Assembly: GCF_046127645.1 (NCBI RefSeq)
Contig: NZ_CP175919.1
Direction: 5' to 3' (one strand)
DNA length: 64,000 bases
Origin: Clostridium_F caseinilyticum
GTDB lineage: Bacteria > Bacillota > Clostridia > Clostridiales > Clostridiaceae
The position numbers were made by a program, and so were the translations under genes. This document shows positions 18,041-26,873 of the stretch, in pieces; the stretch's first letter is position 1, and every line of letters starts with the position of its first letter. The notes beneath the pieces were generated by a model. It ran no database searches. It saw only the letters and a program-made list of their open reading frames with translations, and was not told the DNA's origin.

Positions 18041-18293
18041 TATTTTATTAGAAAAGAGAAAAGAAGCTATGATATTCTCAAAAATAGTTTCACAGAACAA
18101 AAATGTATTTAAAGCACCTTTAGAAGTAAAAAAAAGAAGATGTAAATTAGGAAGTGTTTGTGGCTCAATTGTTACCCTTGTTGCTGCTTTATTATACATA
18201 TTTAATATGCCTAATTTATCAATTGGACTATTTGTCGCAGGATTATTAACTTTAGGAATTAATTTAGTATTGCTAAACTTTGTTTATAAGTAA
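18024..18293 (+). CDS. Small two-helix membrane protein coupled to the TetR gene
   Basis: The 89-residue product has a basic N-terminal half (~40 residues) and two hydrophobic helices (SVCGSIVTLVAALLYIF and LFVAGLLTLGINLVLL). No family recognised. It overlaps the end of the TetR gene, with AAGGGAG upstream of its ATG, so it is probably controlled by the same TetR protein and could be a small transporter or a membrane-stress component; this is inference from position only. Confidence 0.75.
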   Translation: MKSVNNILLEKRKEAMIFSKIVSQNKNVFKAPLEVKKRRCKLGSVCGSIVTLVAALLYIFNMPNLSIGLFVAGLLTLGINLVLLNFVYK

Positions 18294-18377
18294 TAGTTTA
18301 TGTATAAGATTTGTATGATTAACATGTTGGATTAAATATATACGAGTAAAAAATCTTATTCTTTAGATTAATTATTA

Positions 18378-18403
18378 TAGGGATAGAAGAGTTTTTATCC
18401 CTA
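18378..18403. terminator. Bidirectional terminator between convergent genes
   Basis: TAGGGATA and TATCCCTA form an eight-bp stem with T-rich loop and flank. It separates the TetR/membrane-protein unit from the convergent unknown gene ending at 18421. Confidence 0.65.
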
Positions 18404-18420
18404 TATTTGTTTAGAAAATT

Positions 18421-19179
18421 CTATAATTTGTTAATTTCTTCTTTATATAGATTTTCTATATAGTAATGATCCTGTAATTTTCTTGTTAAGTTATCCCATA
18501 AGTATACTCTTCTTTGAAGCTCTATTCCAAACTCGCTCTTCATTTTAATTTTTAATTCATCTAAGTGAGTTTCACTTTCAAATTCCTCAAGACTTTTCAT
18601 CTTTTTTGTTTTATAATCTGTAAGCATAGAAATAACGTACCTTCCATGTTCCTGGGATTTTTCTTCTAATTCAAATTTTATACCATTAATAAGACCACAT
18701 ATTACGAACTGCTCTTCATAAATTCCTTTACTACTATATGATCTTAATTGCTTATAGAATTCATCTTTTAGCTCTACCAAATACTGAACACTATTGCTAT
18801 CTTTAGGTGACGCATATTTTTTCATTAACCTATAACCTCTTGCAATCCCACCAATGCTTCTTATAGAAGTATTAATTAATTCAATGGCATCTGAAATATA
18901 ATCTTTATTATTAATTTCATTTATAAATTCATCAAATGCTTTAATAAAATTTTCTATGAGCACTCCTTCAATTAATGAATTCTCTTTCCTTGCCTCTTTC
19001 CTTAAATTCTCTCTCATTATAAAAAAGTTACATAGCATATCTAATTCATCATCAGATATATTATCATCATTTATATTTAAAATAAGTTCATTAACCGTTC
19101 TTATTAAACTTGGTTTTAGTTCTTCAATATTTTCACTATTTAATTTATTTAATAAATCTTTTATTTCTTTATAAGACAT
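18421..19179 (-). CDS. Hypothetical helical protein
   Basis: A 252-residue, charged, helix-rich soluble protein with no motif I recognise. Visible landmarks are a Leu/Asn/Glu-rich first 70 residues, SIGGIARGYRLMKKY near 110 and a basic C-terminal half. No signal peptide or membrane helix. The ATG at 19179 follows AGGAGGAGT. It stands alone: converging on the TetR unit, with 36 bp to the hydrolase gene upstream, which could place both on one transcript. Confidence 0.75.
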   Translation of the reverse strand: MSYKEIKDLLNKLNSENIEELKPSLIRTVNELILNINDDNISDDELDMLCNFFIMRENLRKEARKENSLIEGVLIENFIKAFDEFINEINNKDYISDAIELINTSIRSIGGIARGYRLMKKYASPKDSNSVQYLVELKDEFYKQLRSYSSKGIYEEQFVICGLINGIKFELEEKSQEHGRYVISMLTDYKTKKMKSLEEFESETHLDELKIKMKSEFGIELQRRVYLWDNLTRKLQDHYYIENLYKEEINKL

Positions 19180-19215
19180 AACTCCTCCTGAAAATTAGAA
19201 TTCACCAGTATGGTT

Positions 19216-20097
19216 CTACCATATTTTTAACCATTTTATTATCTTATTGAGTGCATCAATGCGGCTTTCAGCACATTCTTTAGGATAACGTCTTTCTATA
19301 GCAAAAACTTTAAAAGGTATAGATTTTGAATTTGTGACTGGAATAAGGAAATGACTACCATATTGATAATCAACATGTTCATATGGGAAACAAAATTTAT
19401 GTTCTTTCATCCTGAGAATGGCAATCTTGGCAAAATCACTACTTGGACATATAGAATCCTCTTTGGCTGTGAGGAAAAGAACAGCTCCGTTAATTTTTTC
19501 AACTGGAATCCACGCGTTGTCGGGAGCATTTTTCATTCCTTTTTGATAAAAATGTTTGGTATATAGTTCTCTATGACGCAGGCTCACTGGAATTGCTTTA
19601 ATCAAAGAATAATTAATTTTCATATAAGGCATAGGATTATTATTCCAAGACCAGCAAGAGGTATTTTTATATCGGAGCCCATCATCCGCTTGGGATACTG
19701 CACATGGAGCAGAAACTGCTACGACACATGTAATCTGTGGAATTAATGAGACAGCCAATAGAGCATATTCACCACCACTGGAAATACCGTACATTCCAAT
19801 TTTGTTAAACCCATTATTACTCAACCACTTAACAGCATTCTGTGCACTTTCAATAGGAGCTTCAACTGTATGTTTAGGCAAGCCTTTGGCATTCACATAA
19901 GCCATTGCCAATACATGAAATCCCTGGTTGCAAAATATCTCAGCTAACTTAGCTGTTAATGCAAAATTCCCACTACTTCCGCCACATACAATTAATACTT
20001 TATTTTCTTCCAAAGGCTGTTCTGAACAATAAAAACTGCCTTGAAAACCATGCACATCTACATTAAAATTATTTGTTATAGACCAGTTTTGATTCAT
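19216..20097 (-). CDS. Alpha/beta hydrolase with BAAT-type acyl-thioesterase C-terminal domain
   Basis: The 293-residue protein is an alpha/beta hydrolase: a glycine-rich oxyanion region (VLIVCGGSSGNF), the nucleophile elbow GISSGGEYAL near residue 103 (Ser as nucleophile), an acid region around FLTAKEDSICPS and the late His in a YGSHFLIPV segment. The arrangement matches the acyl-CoA thioesterase/bile-acid-acyltransferase C-terminal domain without its N-terminal beta domain. I start at the ATG at 20097, which has AGGTGG nine bases upstream; the nine-codon longer TTG version has no site. The substrate is unknown. Confidence 0.83.
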   Translation of the reverse strand: MNQNWSITNNFNVDVHGFQGSFYCSEQPLEENKVLIVCGGSSGNFALTAKLAEIFCNQGFHVLAMAYVNAKGLPKHTVEAPIESAQNAVKWLSNNGFNKIGMYGISSGGEYALLAVSLIPQITCVVAVSAPCAVSQADDGLRYKNTSCWSWNNNPMPYMKINYSLIKAIPVSLRHRELYTKHFYQKGMKNAPDNAWIPVEKINGAVLFLTAKEDSICPSSDFAKIAILRMKEHKFCFPYEHVDYQYGSHFLIPVTNSKSIPFKVFAIERRYPKECAESRIDALNKIIKWLKIW

Positions 20098-20229
20098 ATA
20101 GGTATACCACCTTTTAATAGCCAATTATGTAAAAAATCTGTACTTCAAATTGTAATTTATTAGACTCCTATAATCTAAAATCTATCAACCAAATTAATAT
20201 TTATTGTTAATTAGTTAATACTAATATGT

Positions 20230-20553
20230 TTACATTCCCTTATCGAAATATCTTAATGCAAACAATTCTATGGCATTGCGCAAACCGATTAATAATACGC
20301 CATAGGTTAAAATGCGATTCAAAGTAAAGGTTATTTGAATATCATAAAATAGCAACACCACTTCTCCGAGAGCTAAAAGTACTATCAAGATATAGCTTAA
20401 ATAATTCACTGCATTATTCGCTTTGTTCTGGATCAATTGCCAACGTTCGTCTTTTTTATACTCAATTTCCTTTTTAGCTTTCCATATATAAAGAAAAAGA
20501 GTAATGCCAGTACCAACAATAAGGAAAAATAAAATAATAGTTTGTTCATTCAT
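20230..20553 (-). CDS. Small membrane protein paired with an Xre regulator
   Basis: A 107-residue protein with three hydrophobic segments (ILFFLIVGTGITLFLYIW, YLSYILIVLLALGEVVLLFY and LTYGVLLIGLRNAIELFAL). The KKDERWQLIQNKANNAV loop between the first two is typical of small membrane proteins found beside YozG/Xre-type regulators. The ATG at 20553 has AAGGAGGG eight bases upstream. It follows the HTH gene by four bases, so both are one transcript, and the regulator probably controls it. Confidence 0.82.
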   Translation of the reverse strand: MNEQTIILFFLIVGTGITLFLYIWKAKKEIEYKKDERWQLIQNKANNAVNYLSYILIVLLALGEVVLLFYDIQITFTLNRILTYGVLLIGLRNAIELFALRYFDKGM

Positions 20554-20557
20554 CGTT

Positions 20558-20758
20558 TTAACCCTCCTTGTGTTCAAAAACTTCATTTATTGAAACATTA
20601 AAAACTTCTGCAATTTTGAAAGCCAATTCTAATGAGGGAGTATATTTATACTTCTCAATTGATATGACCGCTTGGCGGGAAATACCTACCTTTTCAGCTA
20701 AATCAGCTTGCGTCCAATCACGTTCTGCTCTCAAAACCTTAATTCGATTCTGTATCAA
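20558..20758 (-). CDS. Xre-family HTH regulator (short, YgzD/YozG-like)
   Basis: Almost the whole 66-residue product is one helix-turn-helix: RIKVLRAERDWTQADLAEKVGISRQAVISIEKYKYTPSLELAFKIAEVF (quoted in overlapping parts). The start is the TTG at 20758, preceded by AAGGAGG eight bases upstream. The gene is followed immediately by a small membrane protein, a standard regulator/membrane-protein pair. The promoter at 20803-20831 lies among TGTAAT/ATTACA repeats that are probable binding sites. Confidence 0.92.
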   Translation of the reverse strand: MIQNRIKVLRAERDWTQADLAEKVGISRQAVISIEKYKYTPSLELAFKIAEVFNVSINEVFEHKEG

Positions 20759-20802
20759 GGTATTACCTCCTTAACAAAATGTAATCAACTGTTTACATTT
20801 AC

Positions 20803-20831
20803 ATTGTAATGTACTAATTACATTTTGTCAA
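20803..20831 (-). promoter_or_regulatory. Promoter of the Xre/membrane-protein pair with TGTAAT repeats
   Basis: On the minus strand TTGACA (20826-20831) and TACAAT (20803-20808) are 17 bp apart. The surrounding 20780-20826 holds several TGTAAT/ATTACA and TTTACA/TGTAAA half-sites in both orientations, plausibly bound by the Xre protein itself. Confidence 0.75.
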
Positions 20832-20874
20832 TATATGAATACTTTCTTTATACTTAACCTTCAACATGAAAATG

Positions 20875-21030
20875 GTATTACTCAATAGTAACACGAGATG
20901 CAACTTTGTAAATTGAAAAGCAATCTTTGTAATTGACAACTGAATATTTGTAAACGAAACGCCACTTTTATATCCGAAATGCATGTCTTGTAAATGAGAT
21001 GCAGTTTTTGTAACCAAAATGCAGTTTGAT
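20875..21030. repeat. Degenerate ~20-bp tandem repeats, possibly an IS21-type element end
   Basis: Six to seven imperfect units of about 20 bp follow each other, each ending in TTGTAA plus three or four bases (for example AATGCATGTCTTGTAAATGA). The left part, ACTCAATAGTAACACGAGAT onward for ~40 bp, recurs at 44694-44735. Multiple terminal repeats of this size are known at the ends of IS21-family insertion sequences, so this may be an abandoned element end. A 67-residue open frame across it is periodic in the same way and I do not count it as a gene. Confidence 0.6.
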
Positions 21031-21071
21031 TTTTCAGATTTATTGAAGTATTATATTAAAAATAAGCAAAC

Positions 21072-21098
21072 AAAAGACTGATTAATTATCAATCTTTT
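21072..21098 (-). terminator. Probable terminator after the L,D-transpeptidase gene
   Basis: AAAGACTGAT and ATCAATCTTT pair with one or two mismatches; on the minus strand TTTTG follows. It is about 150 bp past the stop codon at 21247. Confidence 0.5.
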
Positions 21099-21246
21099 AT
21101 TTGCTAGGATGCAATCACTCAACGAGTGAATATTTATTATTATTAATACAACCTAGTTGGTATCAAAAGGGTTGCATTTCGATTTACAATTGAGGAATTT
21201 CTTTAATATTTCACTTTCCTTTTCAATAATTAATTACAAATCAGTT

Positions 21247-22641
21247 CTATTCTTCATAACAAATAATAGGAGTTCCATCTTCTATATTATCAAAAATTAT
21301 TTTAGCTAAATGTAATGGAGTATTTACGCATCCATGTGTTCCAGTTCTTTTGTATATATCTCCTCCAAAAGAAGGCCTCCAGCTTGCATCATGTATCCCT
21401 ATATCCCCATTAAATGGCATAAAATAAGTTACTTTAGCTTCATAAGTTGATCCCATTAAAACTGCATCTCTTTGTTTATAATTAAGCATATAGGTTCCAA
21501 CAGGAGTGGCATTTCCTCTATTGGGATTACCTGTTACTATGGCACCTTGAGTTATAAGCTTTCCATCTTTATAAAACCACAAATGTTGCCTTGTTATGTT
21601 AATTTCTACATAAGTATTGCCTATATCATCTTTATCCCTACTTACAGCTTTTTGAATATATATAGGTTCTTTTTGGAGTACTTCACCAGCTTTTATATTT
21701 TTCAATAATGCTATTGTTTCATAAACACGATCAATTTTCCATCCATAAAATCCGCCTTCAACCTCTACTATTTTATCTATAGATGTTTTAATATTTCTTG
21801 ATACTCCAACTGTATCATATTTTTTACCCAATGCTTCTACATATCCTAAAACTGCTTTTTCATTTATTACTACTTCTAAATTTTCATCCACATTAAGCCA
21901 TTCATTTATTATATTTCCATCTAATATTTCATTTTTACTTCCAAATGTATAAGTGATTTTTGTTGATACATACTTATTTAGTAAATTCTTGGTTTTGGAA
22001 ATTTTATTAGAGCCCAGAGTATACTTTGGATTTTCATAACAGAGTTTTTCATTTAAATCTAACTTTTTTTCACCTTTTGATATGCCCATTTTTATAGATT
22101 CATTTAATTTATCTTTATTTATCTTGTTTCCATATACTTCTTTAACCACCTCATATGAACCATTTGAATACTTAAAACTTACATTTTTAGGTTCTATAAT
22201 AACTCCATTTAAACAACTTAATTGTTTTATTTTATTTTCCAATTTATCTTCATTGTAAATAAATAAATCCTTCACATAATAATTTTGATTTTTAAATACT
22301 GAAACAATCCATTTAAATGAATTTTTCCTATGATAAATTTTAGAAATATTAATTTTTTCATTATATTGCACTCCTATATCTTGTCCTATTATTTCTTCTA
22401 CTTCTCCGTTTCTCTCTACTAACTGTAGCTTATAATCTTTAATATAACTTCTAATTATATTATCTGCATCACCATGTGCTTTTAATGAGACATCCGCTCC
22501 ATTTATTACTGTATTAAAAAAGAAATGATTAGAAAAGTATACTGAAATAAGTAAATAAAATAGGAAAATTGAAGCTATTAGAATCCCAATATTTCTTGTA
22601 TTCTTACTTTTAAAAAGCTTTTCTATATTAATATTCTTCAT
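21247..22641 (-). CDS. L,D-transpeptidase (YkuD) with N-terminal peptidoglycan-binding-like domain
   Basis: The 464-residue protein has one N-terminal membrane anchor (IGILIASIFLFYLLISVYF), then a region resembling the PG_binding_4/YoaR-type domains up to about 330, and a C-terminal YkuD domain. The YkuD domain shows VEINITRQHLWFYKDGKL, GNPNRGNATPVGTY and the catalytic motif GIHDASW...GTHGCVNTP, with His and Cys in place. Such enzymes make 3-3 peptide cross-links in peptidoglycan outside the membrane. It is monocistronic, with a 400-bp gap upstream. Confidence 0.94.
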   Translation of the reverse strand: MKNINIEKLFKSKNTRNIGILIASIFLFYLLISVYFSNHFFFNTVINGADVSLKAHGDADNIIRSYIKDYKLQLVERNGEVEEIIGQDIGVQYNEKINISKIYHRKNSFKWIVSVFKNQNYYVKDLFIYNEDKLENKIKQLSCLNGVIIEPKNVSFKYSNGSYEVVKEVYGNKINKDKLNESIKMGISKGEKKLDLNEKLCYENPKYTLGSNKISKTKNLLNKYVSTKITYTFGSKNEILDGNIINEWLNVDENLEVVINEKAVLGYVEALGKKYDTVGVSRNIKTSIDKIVEVEGGFYGWKIDRVYETIALLKNIKAGEVLQKEPIYIQKAVSRDKDDIGNTYVEINITRQHLWFYKDGKLITQGAIVTGNPNRGNATPVGTYMLNYKQRDAVLMGSTYEAKVTYFMPFNGDIGIHDASWRPSFGGDIYKRTGTHGCVNTPLHLAKIIFDNIEDGTPIICYEE

Positions 22642-22897
22642 ATGGATTTATACCTTTCTTCAAAAATACTTTCATTTAAACATAATAACTAATTTAAAAT
22701 ATGCTTGTATTTTTCATTTTATAACTAATATCTGGATAGTAATTTTAAAATTTCTTAAATATATGTTGTTTTTCTATTTTCAATAAACAACTATTATATA
22801 TAGTTCCACCTTCTAATATTAAGCTAATGAATAGTGACTTTCTATGGTCTATAACTCATACTAAATGGATATTGTTTTTTAATTTCAATGAAACTAA

Positions 22898-22930
22898 TAA
22901 AAACCGCACCTATTTATGGTACGGTTCACA
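22898..22930. repeat. Short REP-like repeat, copy 1
   Basis: AAAAACCGCACCTATTTATG then GTACGGTTCAC. Near-identical copies stand at 26581-26615 and, more diverged, at 52184-52241 and 54355-54395. The 52184 copy is a full palindrome acting as terminator; this one retains only one arm. The rest of 22642-23050 holds nothing I can name. Confidence 0.6.
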
Positions 22931-23050
22931 AAAATTAATCCTAGATAGTTAACTCGTATACTGGAAAACCAGGAGCTAATATGTTCATTTTGTTCAGTCA
23001 GACAAATTACTATTTATAATAGTCAAGCTTAAATTGGAATTTGATTATTA

Positions 23051-23722
23051 TTACCAAATAAATGGAACTAAGCGATATCTAACCTCTTTTGTATAATCCA
23101 TATATCCATCTAATCCTTTTTTCAACATCTTATCCTCAAGATATGTTCGAATAACAATGACGACCCCAATAACAACAGCAGTTAATATCACATATTTTGA
23201 TGGAAATATCAAAGAAATCGAAACACACCAAATCAAAATTGCCAAATATGTAGGATGTCTAATTATTGAATACGGTCCTTCTTTGCATACACTTTGTTTT
23301 CTGTCGGTTTGAAGTCTTGATGTAGATTCCAAAAAGGTATTCACTATCATCGCTCTTAATGTAAAAATAGTTGCAATAATATATAAAGCAATACCTATCC
23401 AATATAAATTATCAAGTTGCAATGTTTTATAGCTTTGTCCTGCTACAAAATATATACCAAAATAGGCTAAAATCCAATATATCGTTAATAATACTTTATC
23501 CCATATAGGAGAATCAGTATTTACCTTTCTTCTTTCATTAATTGTCGTAGAATTTGCTTTATACATAACTATTCCAGAAATTACTGCAATCAGTATGTAT
23601 AATATGAAATATATAAGTTCTCGAGTTCCGTATATCCAAGATGAACCAATAAGAAATAACATTATTCCTAAAATCCGTTGTACAATAATCCTTAAAATAT
23701 AATTTATTGCCCCTCTATCCAT
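23051..23722 (-). CDS. Isoprenylcysteine carboxyl methyltransferase-like (ICMT/PEMT) membrane protein
   Basis: The 223-residue protein has five or six membrane helices. The C-terminal third carries the family hallmarks GPYSIIRHPTYLAIL (near 148) and RTYLEDKML near 196, which form the S-adenosylmethionine and acceptor site in ICMT/PEMT methyltransferases. Bacterial relatives methylate small or lipid substrates, mostly unknown. The ATG at 23722 has GGTGAGG upstream. It lies 55 bp downstream of the acetyltransferase gene on the same strand. Confidence 0.87.
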   Translation of the reverse strand: MDRGAINYILRIIVQRILGIMLFLIGSSWIYGTRELIYFILYILIAVISGIVMYKANSTTINERRKVNTDSPIWDKVLLTIYWILAYFGIYFVAGQSYKTLQLDNLYWIGIALYIIATIFTLRAMIVNTFLESTSRLQTDRKQSVCKEGPYSIIRHPTYLAILIWCVSISLIFPSKYVILTAVVIGVVIVIRTYLEDKMLKKGLDGYMDYTKEVRYRLVPFIW

Positions 23723-23777
23723 ATGTTATACCTCACCTTCGAATCACTGTTTATAATAATTAACGTTAAGTTATAAT

Positions 23778-24305
23778 TTATAATAAAATCCAATATACAT
23801 ACATTGGCTTTTTATCTATATATAATTTTTCCTCACTTCTTATCCCGCCACATCTTTCAATTGTTTTAATTGAGGCTATATTGTCGGAATAACAACCAAG
23901 CATAACTTTTTCAAGTCCTATTGTCCTCTCAAATTCAAGTGCCATTTTCAGCATTTGTGTAGCATAACCTTTACGTCTCTCAGATGGACGTACAGAATAA
24001 CCAATATGTCCACCATACGCAGCAAGGCAATCATTGTTTATGATATGCCTAATATCAATTATACCTATAATTTTATTATCGCTCTTTCGTATTACAAAAA
24101 ACGTATCAGCAACAACCCAGTCATTTCTCACGGTTTCAGGAGAGCTATTCTTTAATGTGTTAACAAGCCAATTATCATATGTCATTTTATCAAGTAACGC
24201 ACTACCGTTGATAACTGTTTCTCCATAATCAAAAAACTCTTGTTTAAATGCTTCAGCTTGACTTTTATACTGTATAGTTGGTTTCCTAAATTCAAGGGTT
24301 TCCAT
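23778..24305 (-). CDS. GNAT-family N-acetyltransferase
   Basis: The 175-residue protein is a GNAT fold: KIIGIIDIRHIIN (strand 4), GHIGYSVRPSERRKGYATQMLKMAL with the acetyl-CoA loop RRKGYA near residue 112, and the closing SIKTIERCGG typical of RimI/RimJ-like enzymes. The substrate is not readable. The ATG at 24305 follows AGGTG at six bases; a GTG three codons upstream overlaps the ribosome site and is rejected. Confidence 0.92.
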   Translation of the reverse strand: METLEFRKPTIQYKSQAEAFKQEFFDYGETVINGSALLDKMTYDNWLVNTLKNSSPETVRNDWVVADTFFVIRKSDNKIIGIIDIRHIINNDCLAAYGGHIGYSVRPSERRKGYATQMLKMALEFERTIGLEKVMLGCYSDNIASIKTIERCGGIRSEEKLYIDKKPMYVYWILL

Positions 24306-24320
24306 ATTAATCACCTCGTA

Positions 24321-24644
24321 GACTTCATTAGAAATTCAATTAATATTAATACCAATGCTTTATTTATATCTAGAAATAATAACTGTATCACTACAAGAGC
24401 TATTCAAAATATTGTAAAAAAATATGTTATTAATTCTGGACTTGACCCAAAATCTATATCAACACACAAGCTTCGTCATACAGCAGCTACTCTTATGTAC
24501 AAATATGGTAGAGTAGATATTAGATCTCTTCAACAAATTCTTGGTCATGAAAGTGTCGCAACAACTGAAATCTATACCCATATTGATGAGCATCAATTAC
24601 AATCCGCTGCAAACTCTAATCCCCTTGCAATGATGTTTAGCTGA
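24321..24644 (+). pseudogene. Tyrosine recombinase (phage integrase) C-terminal remnant
   Basis: The last ~85 residues are the catalytic end of a tyrosine recombinase: HKLRHTAATLMYKYG (HxxR), then LQQILGHESVATTEIYTHID with the late His and the nucleophilic Tyr. Everything upstream, including the first catalytic Arg and the core-binding domain, is missing; the frame begins in non-homologous sequence overlapping the acetyltransferase gene. It points away from the defence island and lies just before the first island gene and the first copy of the recurring site, consistent with the remains of the enzyme that assembled the island. Confidence 0.85.
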
Positions 24645-24650
24645 ACCAAA

Positions 24651-24675
24651 GAGACACCTAATATCGTGTCTCTTT
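24651..24675 (+). terminator. Terminator after the recombinase remnant
   Basis: GAGACAC and GTGTCTC form a seven-bp stem with an eight-base loop, followed by a TTTAAAG. It starts seven bases after the remnant's stop codon, so it is the former recombinase terminator. Confidence 0.6.
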
Positions 24676-24693
24676 AAAGAATAAACATAACAT

Positions 24694-24720
24694 GTTCAAT
24701 TATATGGATAATTGGAAGTT
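24694..24720. repeat. Recurring island motif, site 1
   Basis: Read on the minus strand the site begins ACTTCCAATTATCCATATAA and continues TTGAAC. The related site 2 arm reads CTTTCCATTATCCATATAAT then TGGAC. It lies between the recombinase remnant and the stop codon of the ATPase gene. Only one arm is clear here. Confidence 0.55.
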
Positions 24721-24779
24721 AAGTAAGTTAAGAATTACTTATGATACGTTTCTCCGTATCAGTAGCAAGTGTGTTTTTT

Positions 24780-26378
24780 CTATAATGTTATATCAGAATA
24801 ATATAAATATCCTCTTTTAGCATTATTTCTTAAATCATCTTTAAAATAATTAATTGCATTCTGTATATTAAAAACTCTATAATTAAATGCAACTGCTAAA
24901 TCTAACATTAACATTAGTCCTTTAACTTCTTGCTCATTTCCTGAAATAGTCCTTGACTTACGAGTTCTATTAAGATTGTGTATTGCGCCCCTATAAATTA
25001 GATTAGCAAGTTTTTTTCTATCTGACCTACTTACACTTAAAAATAAATGTACTGGCAATTTCTTATCATCACTTCTTGACTCATTCTTTGTTTCTGCTGA
25101 AGAATTTCTTTGAGATAATTTAGGAAGAATTTTCTTTTCTAAGTAATCAAAATCTTCATCTGTTAGTTGACTTTCACTTAATATTTGACTATCAACAATA
25201 TTTTGTATTGCTGAACTTACAGAATTATAATCTATCCTTTGAATAGTAGATGAATTAGAGTATTTTTTACTTGCTAAGCTATACGCATTTTTCAAAATTT
25301 CAAAATATCTTCTTGGCAATCCATTAGCTGCAAAAGATGTTAACAAAAATGTTTTCTCATCTTCAAATATCCATAAATAATCTCCATTTGACTCAGGATG
25401 TATTTTCTCTAATCTTTTATAAGTTATGTATTTAAAAAATTCTTCATAATCATCATTTAGAACATTTAATTCTAAATATTCCATACTACAATCTTCTCCA
25501 GCTATAAAATCAAATTCACTTCCAAAAGCCTTTGCTGGATAATTAGTTTTTTGTGGTGGATAAACACTTCCTATAAAATATAGGAAATTATCTTTTTGAC
25601 CATTATCTGTTGAACCTCTTATTAATCTTAGCAATCTAAATACTTCAGTCTGAGCTTTATTAGAAACACCAGAAATTTCATCTATTAATAATAAACTGTA
25701 TTCTAATTCTAAAATTTTTCTAATTTCTTTAAAGAATTCAACTATATAACGTGATGCATTTAGATGTGATAACTTTCCAATAATATACTGTAATTGTTCT
25801 TTGGTATCATGTTTACCTGTAACTTTTAATATTTTTGCATCTGTATCAACATTGACTCCATTAGAATTTTCTGTAACTATGTTTACATTTCCAGACAATA
25901 ATTCATCATTTAGTTTATTTAATAAACCGTCTATTTCATTTATAAAATCTACTACTGAAGTATCATAATACATATTGAATATAGGGAAATTATACTTTAT
26001 TGCTTTTAATAATAATGGAGAATCTGCTTGTTTTATTATATCAATATTTTCTCTAATGCAATTAACTGCTGATTGTACTATACTTGTATATAAATGCACT
26101 CTAAACATATTTTCATCTAATGACTCATATTCTGATATTTTGGCTAATGATATATATACTGGTAATATTCTACACTCTGGAAATTTTTCTAATGTTTCCT
26201 CTCTTATCGCCTTTAATATATGTGTTTTACCTGTTCCCCTTATCCCTTCAAAAAGTATGTTATTTCTAGATACAGCAACATCTATTATATTAAATCCTGG
26301 ATTTGCATGAGTACTATAATCGAAATTAGCTTGTGCATCATTATTAAAAAATTCTGGTTTTATATTTATTAAACTCAT
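24780..26378 (-). CDS. AAA+/STAND-like P-loop ATPase of the defence island
   Basis: The 532-residue protein has Walker A GIRGTGKTH near residue 45 and Walker B LLLIDEIS near 235, with a sensor-like ...YFIGSVYPP strand after it and helical regions to the end. The layout resembles Cdc6/STAND-type ATPases found in conflict systems rather than unfoldases. The closing ~150 residues are basic and helical (RSDRKKLANLIYRGAIHNLNRTRKSR), a possible winged-helix/DNA-binding end. The ATG at 26378 has GAGGTGG upstream; the longer frame to 26426 has no ribosome site. Its partner is unknown; the proteasome-like gene lies ~500 bp upstream. Confidence 0.8.
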   Translation of the reverse strand: MSLINIKPEFFNNDAQANFDYSTHANPGFNIIDVAVSRNNILFEGIRGTGKTHILKAIREETLEKFPECRILPVYISLAKISEYESLDENMFRVHLYTSIVQSAVNCIRENIDIIKQADSPLLLKAIKYNFPIFNMYYDTSVVDFINEIDGLLNKLNDELLSGNVNIVTENSNGVNVDTDAKILKVTGKHDTKEQLQYIIGKLSHLNASRYIVEFFKEIRKILELEYSLLLIDEISGVSNKAQTEVFRLLRLIRGSTDNGQKDNFLYFIGSVYPPQKTNYPAKAFGSEFDFIAGEDCSMEYLELNVLNDDYEEFFKYITYKRLEKIHPESNGDYLWIFEDEKTFLLTSFAANGLPRRYFEILKNAYSLASKKYSNSSTIQRIDYNSVSSAIQNIVDSQILSESQLTDEDFDYLEKKILPKLSQRNSSAETKNESRSDDKKLPVHLFLSVSRSDRKKLANLIYRGAIHNLNRTRKSRTISGNEQEVKGLMLMLDLAVAFNYRVFNIQNAINYFKDDLRNNAKRGYLYYSDITL

Positions 26379-26580
26379 TGTAACCACCTCATTATTGTTT
26401 ATATGTTCCACTATTATAGAATGCACTTCAATAAATTATATAACAATATCTAAATTTAATGTATTTATACTAACACTTCTTCCTTGATTAGATAATATAT
26501 TAATTTATTACCTATATTAATTTTATAAGAAGTGATAGTTATTATATATACTTTTACTTCTCATTTTATTCAATAATAGT

Positions 26581-26615
26581 AAAAACCTCATTTATTTATG
26601 GTACGGTTCACCATA
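26581..26615. repeat. Short REP-like repeat, copy 2
   Basis: AAAAACCTCATTTATTTATG then GTACGGTTCACCATA. This is the best-conserved single arm of the family also seen at 22898, 52184 and 54355; TATGGT...ACCATA is the beginning of the return arm. It lies in the 495-bp gap between the ATPase and Ntn-hydrolase genes. Confidence 0.6.
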
Positions 26616-26678
26616 TCTATTCTAAATTTTAATAAATTTGTTCAATATTTAACTAATTTGCTCTTGCTCTTCTACATT

Positions 26679-26744
26679 CGACTTCCTGTTATTAGCCTAA
26701 TGGGTATAGTCATAACTTGTCCAATTATATGGATAATGGAAAGC
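26679..26744. repeat. Recurring island motif, site 2 (inverted pair)
   Basis: The left arm is ACTTCCTGTTATTAGCCTAA (26681 on the plus strand); the right arm, read on the minus strand, is CTTTCCATTATCCATATAAT followed by TGGAC. About 17 bases separate them. The pair lies 130 bp after the stop codon of the Ntn-hydrolase gene. Confidence 0.6.
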
Positions 26745-26873
26745 CTTATATTTAAACTAATATTCTTACTATCTTAAAATATTTCATATGCTTTTTATGA
26801 ACTATCTGCAAAAGCATATTATAAAGTTATTTATTTGAAGTATATTACTCAGTTTAGCAAACAGGTGTTGAAT

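Noticed and set aside
20814..21017. 67-residue minus-strand open frame
   Set aside because: It is produced by the ~20-bp tandem repeats and shows their periodicity; no ribosome site and no family features.
20875..21030. CRISPR array
   Set aside because: Units are ~20 bp, diverged and directly adjacent, without spacers or cas genes; no CRISPR array was seen anywhere in the window.
24740..24775. ATACG...CGTAT inverted repeat near the recombinase remnant as a candidate attachment site
   Set aside because: It is short (ATGATACG/CGTATCAGT) and unique; no second copy at the other island edge was found.
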